From contig WRJK01000023.1 in the NCBI GenBank assembly GCA_009782285.1, forward strand, positions 1 to 34,337: a DNA stretch of 34,337 bases. Reading direction: 5' to 3'. The position numbers were made by a program, and so were the translations under genes. Shown one piece after another: positions 1-8,785 of the stretch. Within the stretch, counting starts at the first letter, position 1; every line of letters starts with the position of its first letter. The notes under the pieces were generated by a model that worked only from the letters and a program-made list of their open reading frames with translations, did not search any database and was not told where the DNA came from. Origin of the DNA: Clostridiales bacterium. Its GTDB lineage: Bacteria > Bacillota > Clostridia > Peptostreptococcales > Anaerovoracaceae.

Positions 1-2
1 CG

Positions 3-137
3 GATTATGTATTACGCGCCATGTTAGAGTACCGCCAAATTGACAATGAAAAACTGATATGGTACGCACGGTGCCATTGCGAGCAAAGGACGCTGTATAA
101 AGCGATTGATATTGCGCTGGGAGGGAAAGGACATTGA
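3..137 (+). CDS. C-terminal end of a protein upstream of AbiEii, possible AbiEi-like antitoxin (partial)
   Basis: An open frame enters from the left edge and stops at the TGA at 135-137, giving about 44 residues. The following AbiEii-like gene starts at TTG 134, so the two genes share four bases (TTGA), an arrangement typical of translational coupling. Type IV toxin-antitoxin pairs of the AbiE family place the antitoxin (AbiEi, a winged-helix repressor) directly upstream of the nucleotidyltransferase toxin, so this is inferred to be the antitoxin's C-terminus. The visible residues carry no motif that proves this; the call rests on position. The rest of the gene is outside the window. Confidence 0.5.
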   Translation, partial: DYVLRAMLEYRQIDNEKLIWYARCHCEQRTLYKAIDIALGGKGH

Positions 138-1090
138 GACTCCACACAAATGCAGACGCATTTTCCACGATTCTTGAGTTTGTTAACGAAAACACTGGCA
201 TCCGAATGGATGTGCTGGAAAAAGATTACTATGTCACATTACTGCTGAAAGAACTGTCTGAATGGCAAGACGAAACCCCTATTTATTTCAAAGGCGGAAC
301 TGCCTTATATAAAGCTCTCGGCAGTATCCGTCGTTTTTCTGAGGATATTGACCTCACTGTTTGCATCGACGGTTGTTCCAACTCTCAAGCAAAACGCCGA
401 TTGGAAAAAGCTGCAAACGGATATCAGAGCTTACCGCGCACCGCTGAAAAAGCTCTTGAAAGTAATCAAAAGGGCGCAATAATCAGTTTGTACGATTATC
501 CGAGCAGCACTGGTGATTTTACGCTGGACCCTCTCCAGAGATTTGGACATGTAAAAGTTGAAGCCACATCCTTTACCATAAGTGAACCTTTTGCACCGCT
601 GATGATTTCTCCCCTTATCTTTACCAAGGCGAATGAGGTGCAGGTAACTGTTTTAAGGGATGAGTACGGCGTTATGCCGTTTACTGTCGACACGATCCGG
701 CTAGAACGCATTTTTGTTGATAAAGTCTTTGCCACGGAGTTTTATTATCAGCGAAAAGAGTATTTCGATGTGTCAAAGCATCTTTACGATCTTTCGGTGA
801 TGAGTGATTTGAACGAGATTAAGTTCCTGCTTGCCAATCCTGAAAACCTTACGGCAATTATGGCATATAAGCGACGCGAAGAAAGAGCACGGATTGGAAG
901 CGATCTTTCAGAAAAGCCGATCTCTGACTTTACAGTATTTGAAGGGATGGCTGATAATAAAGCTCTACGAGATGAGTTTTCTTCGATGCAGAACACCTAT
1001 GTTTTCAATGAAAATGATAAAATGGACTTTCACACCGTTGTGGAGTTACTTGAGGCAATAAGAGAAAAGTTACTCTGCGAACGTCTATAA
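134..1090 (+). CDS. AbiEii/AbiGii-family nucleotidyltransferase toxin
   Basis: A 318-residue protein of the DNA polymerase beta-like nucleotidyltransferase superfamily, AbiEii type. The fold's signature is visible: a GG at residues 54-55 in FKGGTAL, followed by FSEDIDL with the metal-binding acids near D71 and D73, and a later segment (LERIFVDKVFA, then R and YDL) matching the conserved Lys and Asp of AbiEii. Family members are the toxins of type IV toxin-antitoxin and phage abortive-infection systems and transfer nucleotides to RNA such as tRNA acceptor ends. The start is a TTG overlapping the upstream stop, preceded by a purine-rich AGGGAAAGG site; this suggests translational coupling. The gene is more AT-rich than the housekeeping genes that follow, consistent with acquisition. 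The activity is inferred, not shown. Confidence 0.85.
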   Translation: MRLHTNADAFSTILEFVNENTGIRMDVLEKDYYVTLLLKELSEWQDETPIYFKGGTALYKALGSIRRFSEDIDLTVCIDGCSNSQAKRRLEKAANGYQSLPRTAEKALESNQKGAIISLYDYPSSTGDFTLDPLQRFGHVKVEATSFTISEPFAPLMISPLIFTKANEVQVTVLRDEYGVMPFTVDTIRLERIFVDKVFATEFYYQRKEYFDVSKHLYDLSVMSDLNEIKFLLANPENLTAIMAYKRREERARIGSDLSEKPISDFTVFEGMADNKALRDEFSSMQNTYVFNENDKMDFHTVVELLEAIREKLLCERL

Positions 1091-1158
1091 ATAAATCGAT
1101 GAGCGCAATCCGCTGCCAGGCCAAAAGCCTAGGATAACGCCCATCACAGGGTTTTCAA

Positions 1159-1233
1159 TGGAGCCACCGGTGAGAATCGAACTCACAACCTGTGCGTTAC
1201 GAATGCACTGCTCTGCCATTGAGCCACGGTGGC
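1159..1233 (-). tRNA. tRNA-Thr (anticodon CGT)
   Basis: The minus strand folds into a full cloverleaf of 75 bases with encoded CCA. The acceptor stem GCCACCG pairs with CGGTGGC, the discriminator is T, the D-arm is GCTC/GAGC with GG in the loop, and the T-arm is GTGAG/CTCAC with a TTCGATT loop. The anticodon loop TTCGTAA puts CGT at 1201-1199, which reads ACG (Thr). The anticodon stem has four good pairs, but the closing pair next to the loop (31-39) is A opposite C. A promoter sits just upstream inside the end of addB. Confidence 0.95.
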
Positions 1234-1252
1234 ATATTTCGGCACTCCTTAT

Positions 1253-1281
1253 ATTTTACTAAACCAATTGCCGTTCGTCAA
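1253..1281 (-). promoter_or_regulatory. sigma-A promoter for tRNA-Thr
   Basis: On the minus strand TTGACG (1281-1276) is followed after 17 bases by TAAAAT (1258-1253). The -10 box lies 19 bases before the tRNA 5' end. The -35 box covers the last codons and stop of addB, so the tRNA promoter is embedded in the 3' end of the upstream gene. Confidence 0.75.
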
Positions 1282-4200
1282 ATGTTTTCGTACTTAAATC
1301 CTTCAAAATCCACATCAAAATTGCATACCCCCTTGAAACCGCAGTATGTGCAGGCTGTCAAGTTCCCTGACCGTTTTGGGCTTACGCTTACGCAGCCGCC
1401 AAGCAGCTCTTCGCAGAGGGCCTCAACCTTGTTGTCTACTGCAGCTTGCAGCTCTGCAAACTCAGTTTCGCTAAGCAGGTTCCCTGCGCTGTTGCCTTTC
1501 AGCTTTCCGTCTTTCAATTTCCTCACTGGTATTATGTTGGAATACTCTTGAAAATCCCCTGCGATGCTATCGATCACAGCCGCCTTGCCGACGACGACCC
1601 CATCCATTCGCCCTGTTTCCGCTTTTTCGTCAATGAAATAGTAAAATACTCCAGCAGGTTCAGTCCCCTGCTTTTGGGCAGCTTTCAGGTACAGCATCAG
1701 TTGGAGCCGCCACCCCGCTTTCGCTTCGGCGATGCTGAACTTTTCTTTCCCCGACTTGTAGTCGATTATTTTTACGCTGCCGTCGGCCAGCACATCTATC
1801 CTGTCAATTTTCCCTTCTATCAGAACCTTCTTCCCACCGCTTAACGGCACGGTAACCGGCGGTATGTGGCTGCCCCATTGGAAGTCCAGCCCACCGAACC
1901 TCTTCTCGAAATCCATGCGTTTTATGTTGCCGCACCTCACGTGCTGCACCAATATCCATGCGTTTTCCCGGCACACGGTTTTTATCCTCTCGGTCCGGTA
2001 CGCCTCTTCGCTTCCCTGTGAAAACATGCCCTCCCTGTACGTGTTCGCTTCCTGGTCTACGAGCCTGCCTATTGCCTCGTCGCACTCTTCCCTCGTAACC
2101 TCCATCCAGCGCGACCCGGGTTCTGTTGTTTTTTTGCCATAATCCGTCAATTCCTTTGAGAACCCCATGATGCAGTTGTGGTAAACTTCTCCAATCTCCC
2201 TTCCGGCTATCTCAAAAACGCGGATTTCCTCGGGGGCAAGCCCATAGTCCATGAAAAAGGCGAAGGGGCATCTTCCGAACTTTTCGAGCCTAGACGGGCT
2301 TAAAGCCGTGTCCTCTTTGTCTTGCCTGTACAATTCTTCCACTAACTCGCCGGGAAGGTTACCTTGGCTGTTTTTATAAAACAGCCCGTCAATCACCAGT
2401 CTGTAGCTCTGCTCTTCGTTTTCCCTGTACCAGTCTGCTGCACAGGCCCATTCGGCTGCCGGTGGCTTCTCACAGACGACTGATTCACGCAAGGCAGACG
2501 TCATGTGCACAAGCGCACCCCCTCTTGACTGTATAAGCCGGGTGGGTTCGTTTTGGCTGATTACGTCTTTCTGAATGCAAACGCCGGGGAATATTTCCAT
2601 CATCTTGTCAAAGATTGTGGACGGGTTCAGCCTGCCGCCCTCGCTGTCCGCTATCGAATGGCTCATCCAGAGGGATTGCCCTGGCCTTGACATGTTTCTG
2701 TATATTGCGAGGCGTTCTTCGTCCAACCGCAGTTCTTCCCTCCTGCACATTTCCATGCCCTGCCCCATGAGCCAGTTTTTTTCGTCGTCGCTCAAGATGC
2801 CTTCTTTTGCCATAGCCGCAGGCAGGGTACCCTCGTTTGCGCCTATGACAAGCAGGGCTTTTATCCTGCCGACCCTCATCCTCTGCATGGTGCCTAGGAT
2901 CAGCCCGTCGGCGGTAGGCGGCAGCAGCCCGACTTCCACAGCGTCGAGGCCGGCTTTCAGCACGTCAGCGAAATCGCCGTGGCTCATCTCTTCATCCCCC
3001 AGTATCTCCACAAGCTGGTCGAAGACGTTTGCTATGCCTTTCCATGCCTGTGAAGTTTCTTCCGCGTATTCAAAAAGGCCTCTTTCAGCTTCTGACTCCA
3101 CCGCCGCTTCAAGCTTTTCCGGGATTTTTACTGTCTCACTCAGAAAGAGGTACAGGGCTTCAACTTTTTGCCGGACCGTCTTCGCCTTGGCAAAGGGCAC
3201 CTCAAACTCTGCCAAAAAACCTGCCAACTCTTCCCTGTTGGCCTCCAGCCCCGTAAAAGCTTCCCCGTATTCCTCAATGCCCTTTGAGAATTCCTTTTTC
3301 CACTTGCTTCCCTTTATTTTGTATTTTGCTGAATAGTTTTCCAGCTCCTCGTATTTGTCTGCCTGCATTTCTGCCATGCCTGATTTGAGCATGCTGAAAA
3401 TGTCCGAATTCCGGTACCCGTGTATTACCGTACCCATCAGAGAGATGACGAACCTCACGGCCGCGCACTGGGCAAAGCTTCTTTTCTGGTCAATGAACAG
3501 GCCTATGCCGTATTCCGAGAAGACGCGCCTTGCGATCAGTGCCCGCTCGCCCATGTCGTTGCATATGATGGCAATGTCCTTGTATTTCAACCCGTGCTCC
3601 CTGACGAGCTCCGTAACCCATGCTGCTGCGGATTCGATTTCGCTGTAGGGGTTTGCGGCTTTTACCAGTGTGACCCCTTCAAAATCCTTGCCTGTGGAAA
3701 ATGGGATGGAAAACAGCTCCCTCTCTACAGCTATGAGTGCTTCGGATTTTTCTTCTTTGCCCCTTCTGTATGCGTCGGGGACTTGGATCAGCTCGCTCGA
3801 TATGCCGTTTTCTGCGGCAATATCCGTCATCTTCACGATCATCCTGCCAGCAACCTCGAATATTTCGCTGTCCCGTCCGGTTCTGTCGTAGGTCATCAAA
3901 ATGTTTGTTTCACGCGCGCATTTCATGAGTTCTCTAAGCAGTTCCATATTTTTGGGCGTGAAATAGTCAAACCCGTGGATCCAGATGCGGCTGCTGCGCA
4001 CAAGCTCGGAAGCGTTTATCTTGGAAGTGAACAGCTGCAGATAGTCCTCGCCGTCCAAGTATTTGTCCTTTGTGTATTCTTCGTACCTGCTGTAAAGGAG
4101 GTGTATCTCGGAGAGCTTTTGCCTGAGGATGGAATCTGCCGGCATGCTTTTAATTGACTCTGAGAGGATATCCGGGGTGGTGCTGTACTGCTTCATCTCG

Positions 4201-4562
4201 TAGATCAGGTCGTTTGCCATCTGAGAAAAGGAAGGAAGCATGCTGCTGTTTTTGAACAGCTTGAGTTTGCTCCTGCTCTCGGCTGCAATTTTTGCTATGA
4301 GCATGTACCGACCGCATTCGTCGATTGCCGCCCGCCTGCTGCCGCCTGTTTCTTTAAGCACCTTGGCACCCAGCCTTGAAAAACTCAGGACTTCCAAATC
4401 CATGAAGCCCTTTGTCTCAAGGTAAAAAAAGGCCTCCTTTTCAGCCTGCAGAGTGAACTGGTCGGGAACAAGCAGCAAGGTTCTCCCTTCTGCCTGCCTG
4501 ATGATGTCGAACATGTATTTTTCTTTATTTAGGCTTTCCCTGCCGTAGTGGGCTTTTAGCAT
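1278..4562 (-). CDS. addB: AddB-like subunit of the AddAB helicase-nuclease
   Basis: A 1094-residue protein resembling AddB (RexB-related), the subunit that with AddA processes double-strand DNA ends for RecA-dependent repair. The N-terminal region LLLVPDQFTLQAE and the later VLSFSRLGAKVLKETGG match AddB. The C-terminal PD-(D/E)XK nuclease is seen at about residues 905-940 (GKIDRID, then IIDYKSG with D934 and K936). Four cysteines, C765 and C1071/C1074/C1080, fit the AddB iron-sulphur cluster. Where AddB normally has a GxxGxGKT P-loop near the start, this protein has GRESLNKE (7-14), so the Walker A motif is lost. It lies 15 bases after the phosphatase gene in the same direction. No addA is in the window. 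The ribosome site before ATG 4562 is weak. Confidence 0.88.
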   Translation of the reverse strand: MLKAHYGRESLNKEKYMFDIIRQAEGRTLLLVPDQFTLQAEKEAFFYLETKGFMDLEVLSFSRLGAKVLKETGGSRRAAIDECGRYMLIAKIAAESRSKLKLFKNSSMLPSFSQMANDLIYEMKQYSTTPDILSESIKSMPADSILRQKLSEIHLLYSRYEEYTKDKYLDGEDYLQLFTSKINASELVRSSRIWIHGFDYFTPKNMELLRELMKCARETNILMTYDRTGRDSEIFEVAGRMIVKMTDIAAENGISSELIQVPDAYRRGKEEKSEALIAVERELFSIPFSTGKDFEGVTLVKAANPYSEIESAAAWVTELVREHGLKYKDIAIICNDMGERALIARRVFSEYGIGLFIDQKRSFAQCAAVRFVISLMGTVIHGYRNSDIFSMLKSGMAEMQADKYEELENYSAKYKIKGSKWKKEFSKGIEEYGEAFTGLEANREELAGFLAEFEVPFAKAKTVRQKVEALYLFLSETVKIPEKLEAAVESEAERGLFEYAEETSQAWKGIANVFDQLVEILGDEEMSHGDFADVLKAGLDAVEVGLLPPTADGLILGTMQRMRVGRIKALLVIGANEGTLPAAMAKEGILSDDEKNWLMGQGMEMCRREELRLDEERLAIYRNMSRPGQSLWMSHSIADSEGGRLNPSTIFDKMMEIFPGVCIQKDVISQNEPTRLIQSRGGALVHMTSALRESVVCEKPPAAEWACAADWYRENEEQSYRLVIDGLFYKNSQGNLPGELVEELYRQDKEDTALSPSRLEKFGRCPFAFFMDYGLAPEEIRVFEIAGREIGEVYHNCIMGFSKELTDYGKKTTEPGSRWMEVTREECDEAIGRLVDQEANTYREGMFSQGSEEAYRTERIKTVCRENAWILVQHVRCGNIKRMDFEKRFGGLDFQWGSHIPPVTVPLSGGKKVLIEGKIDRIDVLADGSVKIIDYKSGKEKFSIAEAKAGWRLQLMLYLKAAQKQGTEPAGVFYYFIDEKAETGRMDGVVVGKAAVIDSIAGDFQEYSNIIPVRKLKDGKLKGNSAGNLLSETEFAELQAAVDNKVEALCEELLGGCVSVSPKRSGNLTACTYCGFKGVCNFDVDFEGFKYENI

Positions 4563-4577
4563 AAAAACAGGCCCTGG

Positions 4578-5231
4578 TTATTCCTTTGCCAGTATTGCGA
4601 GCAGCTCGTCCGCTGCCTTGATTATATAGTCAGGGGCGCTCTCCCCCGTTTTTTCCTCTTCCGAAACCGCCAGCGACCAATCAACAAGCACCGATTTCAC
4701 TCCTGCATTCCTCGCGCACAGGATGTCATGCATCGTGTCGCCAAGCATTATGCTCTCGTCCGGTTTTGAACCGAGCTTTCTCAGAGTTATGTCGATGGGT
4801 TCCGGATCCGGCTTGTGTTTTGAAGTGTCTTCGCAGGTGACCACTGCGTCGAAGTACTCCTTTATTCTGTATTGCTCCAGCCCTTCCATGGTGGTCCGCC
4901 TAAGGCGCGACGTTACAAGCCCCAGTTTGTAGCCCCGTCCTTTCAAGGCTGCAAGGAGCTCTGGGATTCCCGGGAACAATTTTATCATGTCGCCGAAATT
5001 ATTGTAGTGAAAGCTTCTGTATATGGAAACTGCATCTCTTGAATCCATGTGAGGAAACAGCCTCGCCATCGTGTGGTCCAAAGGCTCGCCAAAGGTCTTG
5101 ATTATATCCGCAACTGGCCTCTCCTTGCCCTCGATGGTTCGGAAAGTGTGCTGCCAAGACCCTATGATCACAGCATTCGTATCCATGACCGTTCCGTCGA
5201 AGTCAAGCAGCACGGTGTTTATTTTTGTCAC
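4578..5231 (-). CDS. HAD-family phosphatase, PpaX/phosphoglycolate phosphatase type
   Basis: A 217-residue haloacid dehalogenase hydrolase. All four HAD motifs are present: DFDGT with nucleophile D10 and D12, the VTSR segment with T107/S108, KPDP with K140, and GDTMHD with D165 and D169. Length and motif pattern fit PpaX (pyrophosphatase of Bacillus, 216 residues) and related phosphoglycolate phosphatases; which phosphate ester is cleaved cannot be read from sequence. It is a cytoplasmic protein. The gene sits between the decarboxylase beta gene (14-base gap) and addB (15-base gap) and probably shares their transcript. Confidence 0.85.
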   Translation of the reverse strand: MTKINTVLLDFDGTVMDTNAVIIGSWQHTFRTIEGKERPVADIIKTFGEPLDHTMARLFPHMDSRDAVSIYRSFHYNNFGDMIKLFPGIPELLAALKGRGYKLGLVTSRLRRTTMEGLEQYRIKEYFDAVVTCEDTSKHKPDPEPIDITLRKLGSKPDESIMLGDTMHDILCARNAGVKSVLVDWSLAVSEEEKTGESAPDYIIKAADELLAILAKE

Positions 5232-5245
5232 AAGCCGCCCTCCGT

Positions 5246-6451
5246 TTACATCACAACGAACCCGTTGAACATCGAATACATTACAGCGGCAGACACGGCA
5301 GAGCCGATGACTCCTGCAACGTTGGGACCCATCGCGTGCATCAGCAAGAAGTTGGTTGGGTTTTCCTGCTGGCCGACGACCTGCGAAACGCGGGCAGCCA
5401 TCGGAACCGCAGAAACTCCGGCAGACCCGATGAGCGGGTTTATCTTGCCTCCTGTTAGCACATTCATGAGTTTGGCAAGTAGCACGCCTGCCGCCGTCCC
5501 AAACCCAAAGGCTATTATCCCAAGCAGCACTATCATGAGCGTTTTCGCCACAAGGAAGGTTTCCCCTATAGCTGACGCACCAACGGCAAGCCCCAGAAGT
5601 ATCGTGACTATGTTAATGAGCGCGTTCGCTGCAGTATCCGAAAGCCTCAGCGTCCTCCCGCATTCCCTGAAGAGGTTGCCCAGCATCAGCATGCCCAGCA
5701 GGGGCGCTGCAGGGGGTAGTATTATTATTACGACAATAGCAACCATTATCGGGAACAATATCTTTTCCCGCTGGCTGACGAACCTGAGCTGGTCCATCTT
5801 TATCATGCGTTCTTTTTTAGTCGTAAGGAGCTTCATGATCGGCGGCTGGATGACTGGCACCAGCGCCATATAAGAGTACGCAGCCACTGCCACAGCACCC
5901 AGTATCACAGGCGCCAGCTTGGTGGTCAGCCAGATTGCCGTGGGCCCGTCAGCCCCTCCAATGATCCCTATCGACGCCGCTTCCTGAGCTGTGAATCCTA
6001 ATGGTAAAATTTCCCAGCTGAGTATTGCCCCAAAGAACGCCACGAAGATGCCGAACTGCGCAGCTGCGCCCAAAAGCAGCGATTTCGGGTTTGCGATAAG
6101 CGGTCCGAAGTCCGTCATTGCCCCGACGCCTAGGAATATCAGCGACGGGAAAAAAGGCTTGAGCAGGTAAAACCCGTGCAACAGCCCAAGGTTCATCATC
6201 CTGTCGGAAAGGCCCTCTGTTATAAGGTTGCCGTTTGCGTCAAAAATAGTCTGGTCGAAGATGGGGCTGCCTGGAAGGTTGGAGAGCAGCATTCCAAAAG
6301 CAATCGGGACCAGCAGAAGCGGCTCAAACCCTTTGCCTATGGCAAGGTAGAGGAAAACAAGCGCCACAACTACCATTACCAGCGAACGCCATTCCGCAAA
6401 ATGCGCAAACCCGGTTTCCGCCATCAACTTTGTAAATGTTTCTAGTATCAT
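5246..6451 (-). CDS. Sodium ion-translocating decarboxylase, beta subunit
   Basis: A 401-residue, very hydrophobic membrane protein of the OadB/GcdB/MmdB family. Family landmarks are visible: [15 protein letters not shown] near 108-123, [14 protein letters not shown] at 161-174 with the conserved Asp at 168, and [14 protein letters not shown] near 342-355. In oxaloacetate, glutaconyl-CoA and methylmalonyl-CoA decarboxylases this subunit couples decarboxylation of carboxybiotin to sodium export. The carboxyltransferase (alpha), biotin carrier and small gamma/delta subunits are not next to it, so the substrate cannot be assigned. It follows tex by 19 bases, with an AGGGAG site about 10 bases before the ATG. 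Confidence 0.9.
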   Translation of the reverse strand: MILETFTKLMAETGFAHFAEWRSLVMVVVALVFLYLAIGKGFEPLLLVPIAFGMLLSNLPGSPIFDQTIFDANGNLITEGLSDRMMNLGLLHGFYLLKPFFPSLIFLGVGAMTDFGPLIANPKSLLLGAAAQFGIFVAFFGAILSWEILPLGFTAQEAASIGIIGGADGPTAIWLTTKLAPVILGAVAVAAYSYMALVPVIQPPIMKLLTTKKERMIKMDQLRFVSQREKILFPIMVAIVVIIILPPAAPLLGMLMLGNLFRECGRTLRLSDTAANALINIVTILLGLAVGASAIGETFLVAKTLMIVLLGIIAFGFGTAAGVLLAKLMNVLTGGKINPLIGSAGVSAVPMAARVSQVVGQQENPTNFLLMHAMGPNVAGVIGSAVSAAVMYSMFNGFVVM

Positions 6452-6470
6452 CTGAAATAGTCTCCCTTTG

Positions 6471-8735
6471 CTATGAATTTTTTTTCATCGTCAGCCTAGT
6501 TTTCTGCCTGTCGTAATCTATCTCAAGTATTCGCACCTTCACCGTGTCACCTACCGATACCACGTCCATCGGATGGTTAATGAACCTGTCGCTCATCTCC
6601 GATATGTGGACTAGCCCGTCGTTTTTGACCCCGATGTCGACAAACGCCCCGAAATCTACCACGTTCCGTACAGTCCCTTCCATCTCCATTCCTATTTTGA
6701 GGTCTTCAATGCTCTTCACGTCGCTGCGGAACACTACCGGAGGCGCCCCTTCCCTCGGATCCCTCCCCGGTTTTTTGATCTCGTCTATTATGTCTCGAAG
6801 CGTCATAAGCCCAAGGCCGATGTCGCCAGCCATTTTTTCAATGCTCTTGCCGAGGTGCTTCTTTGAATCCTCATCGCCCGCCATGAGCGCGGCAAGGGCT
6901 GCCAGCCCCTGCCCTCTGGTGCTTCCTGTCTTTTTCGCAGTCTCCATCGGGTACGCCTTGCAAATCTTGTCCTCTATGTCCTTCACTCCGCCTTCTGCAA
7001 TGTCGGCCTTGTCTATGCCAAGCTTTTTGAGCATAGCGTCCGCTGCGCTGTAGGACTCTGGATGCACGGATGTCCCGTCAAGGGGATCCACCCCTTCCGC
7101 GATCCGCATGAAGCCGGCGCACTGGTTGAATGTCTTTTCTCCAAGCTTTGCAACTTTTTTCAGGTCTTTCCTGTCACGGAACCTCCCGTTTTCCTCCCTG
7201 TAGGCCACAATATTTTTTGCAATCCCCATGTTTATCCCTGCTATGTACGAGAGGAGCGACGGCGAAGCCGTGTTCAGGTCTACCCCCACCCTGTTCACGC
7301 AGTCCTCAACTACGTTTGTAAGCGCACTGTTCAGGTTTGCTTGGTTGATATCGTGCTGGTACTGTCCAACGCCGATGTGCTTGGGCGATATCTTGACAAG
7401 CTCCGCAAGAGGATCCTGCAGCCTTCTGCCCAGCGACATCGCGCCCCGTGTCGTTACGTCCAAGTCGGGGTATTCCTCTGACGCTAGTTTTGACGCGGAA
7501 TAGACAGACGCTCCTGCCTCGTTCACTATGGTGTAGCTTATTGCGTAATTGTTTTTCTTGATGAAATTCGCCACAACCTCCTCGGTTTCCCTTGAAGCTG
7601 TGCCATTACCAATGACTATTACGTTTGTTTTGAATTTATCAATGAGTTTTTTCAGTGTTGCCTCTGTGCCCGCAACGTCGTTTTTTGGCTCCGTCGGGTA
7701 GACAGTTGTGTAGGCAAGCAATTTCCCCGTTTCGTTCAGCACGGCGACTTTGCACCCTGTCCTGTAGCCTGGGTCAATGCTGATAATCCGCGCCCCGACG
7801 ACGGGGGGGACCATCAGGAGCTTTTCGGTGTTTTTCGCGAAAATCTTAACGGCCTCGGCCTCAGCCCGCTCAGTCAGTGTGCTTCGCATCTCCCTTTCGA
7901 TGGAAGGTGCTATCAGCCTCTTGTAGGAGTCAGCTACTACTTCCTTGAGCAGGTCCGTAAAGATAGATTCCTCGTTTTTGATGACTTCGCCTTCGATGAG
8001 CCCTGTCATTTCCTCCGCAACCAATATGATTTTTATTTTCAGCTTTTTCTCGCTTTCGCCCCGGTTGATGGCAAGCACCCTGTGGTCGGGTATCTTTGAT
8101 ATTGGCTCTTGGTACTCGTAGTACATGTCGTAGACCGTCTTTTCTTCGGGGTTTGCAGCCTCGCTTGTGAGTATGCCAGACCGCATCGTCTTTTCCCTCA
8201 CCAGTGCCGTGATTTCCGGGTCGTCTGCGACGGTTTCCGCTATTATGTCCATAGCACCCTGCACCGCTTCCGCAGCATTCGCAACCCCCTTTTCCTCGTT
8301 CACGTATTCCGCCGCGATATCCAGTATCGAGCCTTCTGTCAGCTCTTGTGCCGCAAAGACGTTCGCGAGGGGTTCAAGCCCCTTTTCCCTGGCCTTCGAC
8401 GCTCTGGTGGCTTTTTTCTGTTTGAAAGGTTTGTAAAGATCCTCAACCCTTTGTAAGACCTCCGCCTTTTCGATCTGCGCCCTCAGCTCTTCTGTGAGCT
8501 TCCCTTGCTCGTCTATGAGCCGGATGACTTCTGCTTTCCGCTCTGCCAAGTTGTTCAGGTACGTGAGCCTGCTGTCAAGGTCCCTCAGCACTATGTCGGA
8601 CATGGCACCCGTGACCTCTTTCCTGTACCTCGCTATGAACGGGATAGTGTTTCCGTCTTCGATCAGAGCCACCGTGTTTTGCACTATGGCCAAGTTGAGG
8701 TTAAATTCTTTTGCCAATGTTTCGTTTATGTTCAT
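6471..8735 (-). CDS. tex: Tex-family RNA-binding transcription accessory protein
   Basis: A 754-residue Tex/YhgF protein. Domain order is visible: helical Tex N-terminal region (about 1-190), a YqgF/RNase H-like domain beginning near [11 protein letters not shown] (about residue 320), helix-hairpin-helix repeats around [17 protein letters not shown], and a C-terminal S1 RNA-binding domain ([17 protein letters not shown] ... GLVHISEM). Tex proteins bind nucleic acid and affect transcription and, in some bacteria, toxin expression. I chose ATG 8735 because AGGAGAG lies just before it; an in-frame TTG five codons earlier would sit on that ribosome site. It follows prfB by 50 bases and is probably co-transcribed. 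Confidence 0.93.
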   Translation of the reverse strand: MNINETLAKEFNLNLAIVQNTVALIEDGNTIPFIARYRKEVTGAMSDIVLRDLDSRLTYLNNLAERKAEVIRLIDEQGKLTEELRAQIEKAEVLQRVEDLYKPFKQKKATRASKAREKGLEPLANVFAAQELTEGSILDIAAEYVNEEKGVANAAEAVQGAMDIIAETVADDPEITALVREKTMRSGILTSEAANPEEKTVYDMYYEYQEPISKIPDHRVLAINRGESEKKLKIKIILVAEEMTGLIEGEVIKNEESIFTDLLKEVVADSYKRLIAPSIEREMRSTLTERAEAEAVKIFAKNTEKLLMVPPVVGARIISIDPGYRTGCKVAVLNETGKLLAYTTVYPTEPKNDVAGTEATLKKLIDKFKTNVIVIGNGTASRETEEVVANFIKKNNYAISYTIVNEAGASVYSASKLASEEYPDLDVTTRGAMSLGRRLQDPLAELVKISPKHIGVGQYQHDINQANLNSALTNVVEDCVNRVGVDLNTASPSLLSYIAGINMGIAKNIVAYREENGRFRDRKDLKKVAKLGEKTFNQCAGFMRIAEGVDPLDGTSVHPESYSAADAMLKKLGIDKADIAEGGVKDIEDKICKAYPMETAKKTGSTRGQGLAALAALMAGDEDSKKHLGKSIEKMAGDIGLGLMTLRDIIDEIKKPGRDPREGAPPVVFRSDVKSIEDLKIGMEMEGTVRNVVDFGAFVDIGVKNDGLVHISEMSDRFINHPMDVVSVGDTVKVRILEIDYDRQKTRLTMKKNS

Positions 8736-8785
8736 TTCTCTCCTGCGCAATTCCTCAATTAGAGTCCGGCGAATAGTGCCATGCC

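Noticed and set aside
1119-1133. Small hairpin AGGC/GCCT as tRNA terminator
   Set aside because: The stem is only four pairs with no T run following on the minus strand.
3420-4157. A 245-codon open frame opposite addB
   Set aside because: It lies entirely within addB, has no ribosome site or domain, and is explained by codon bias of addB.
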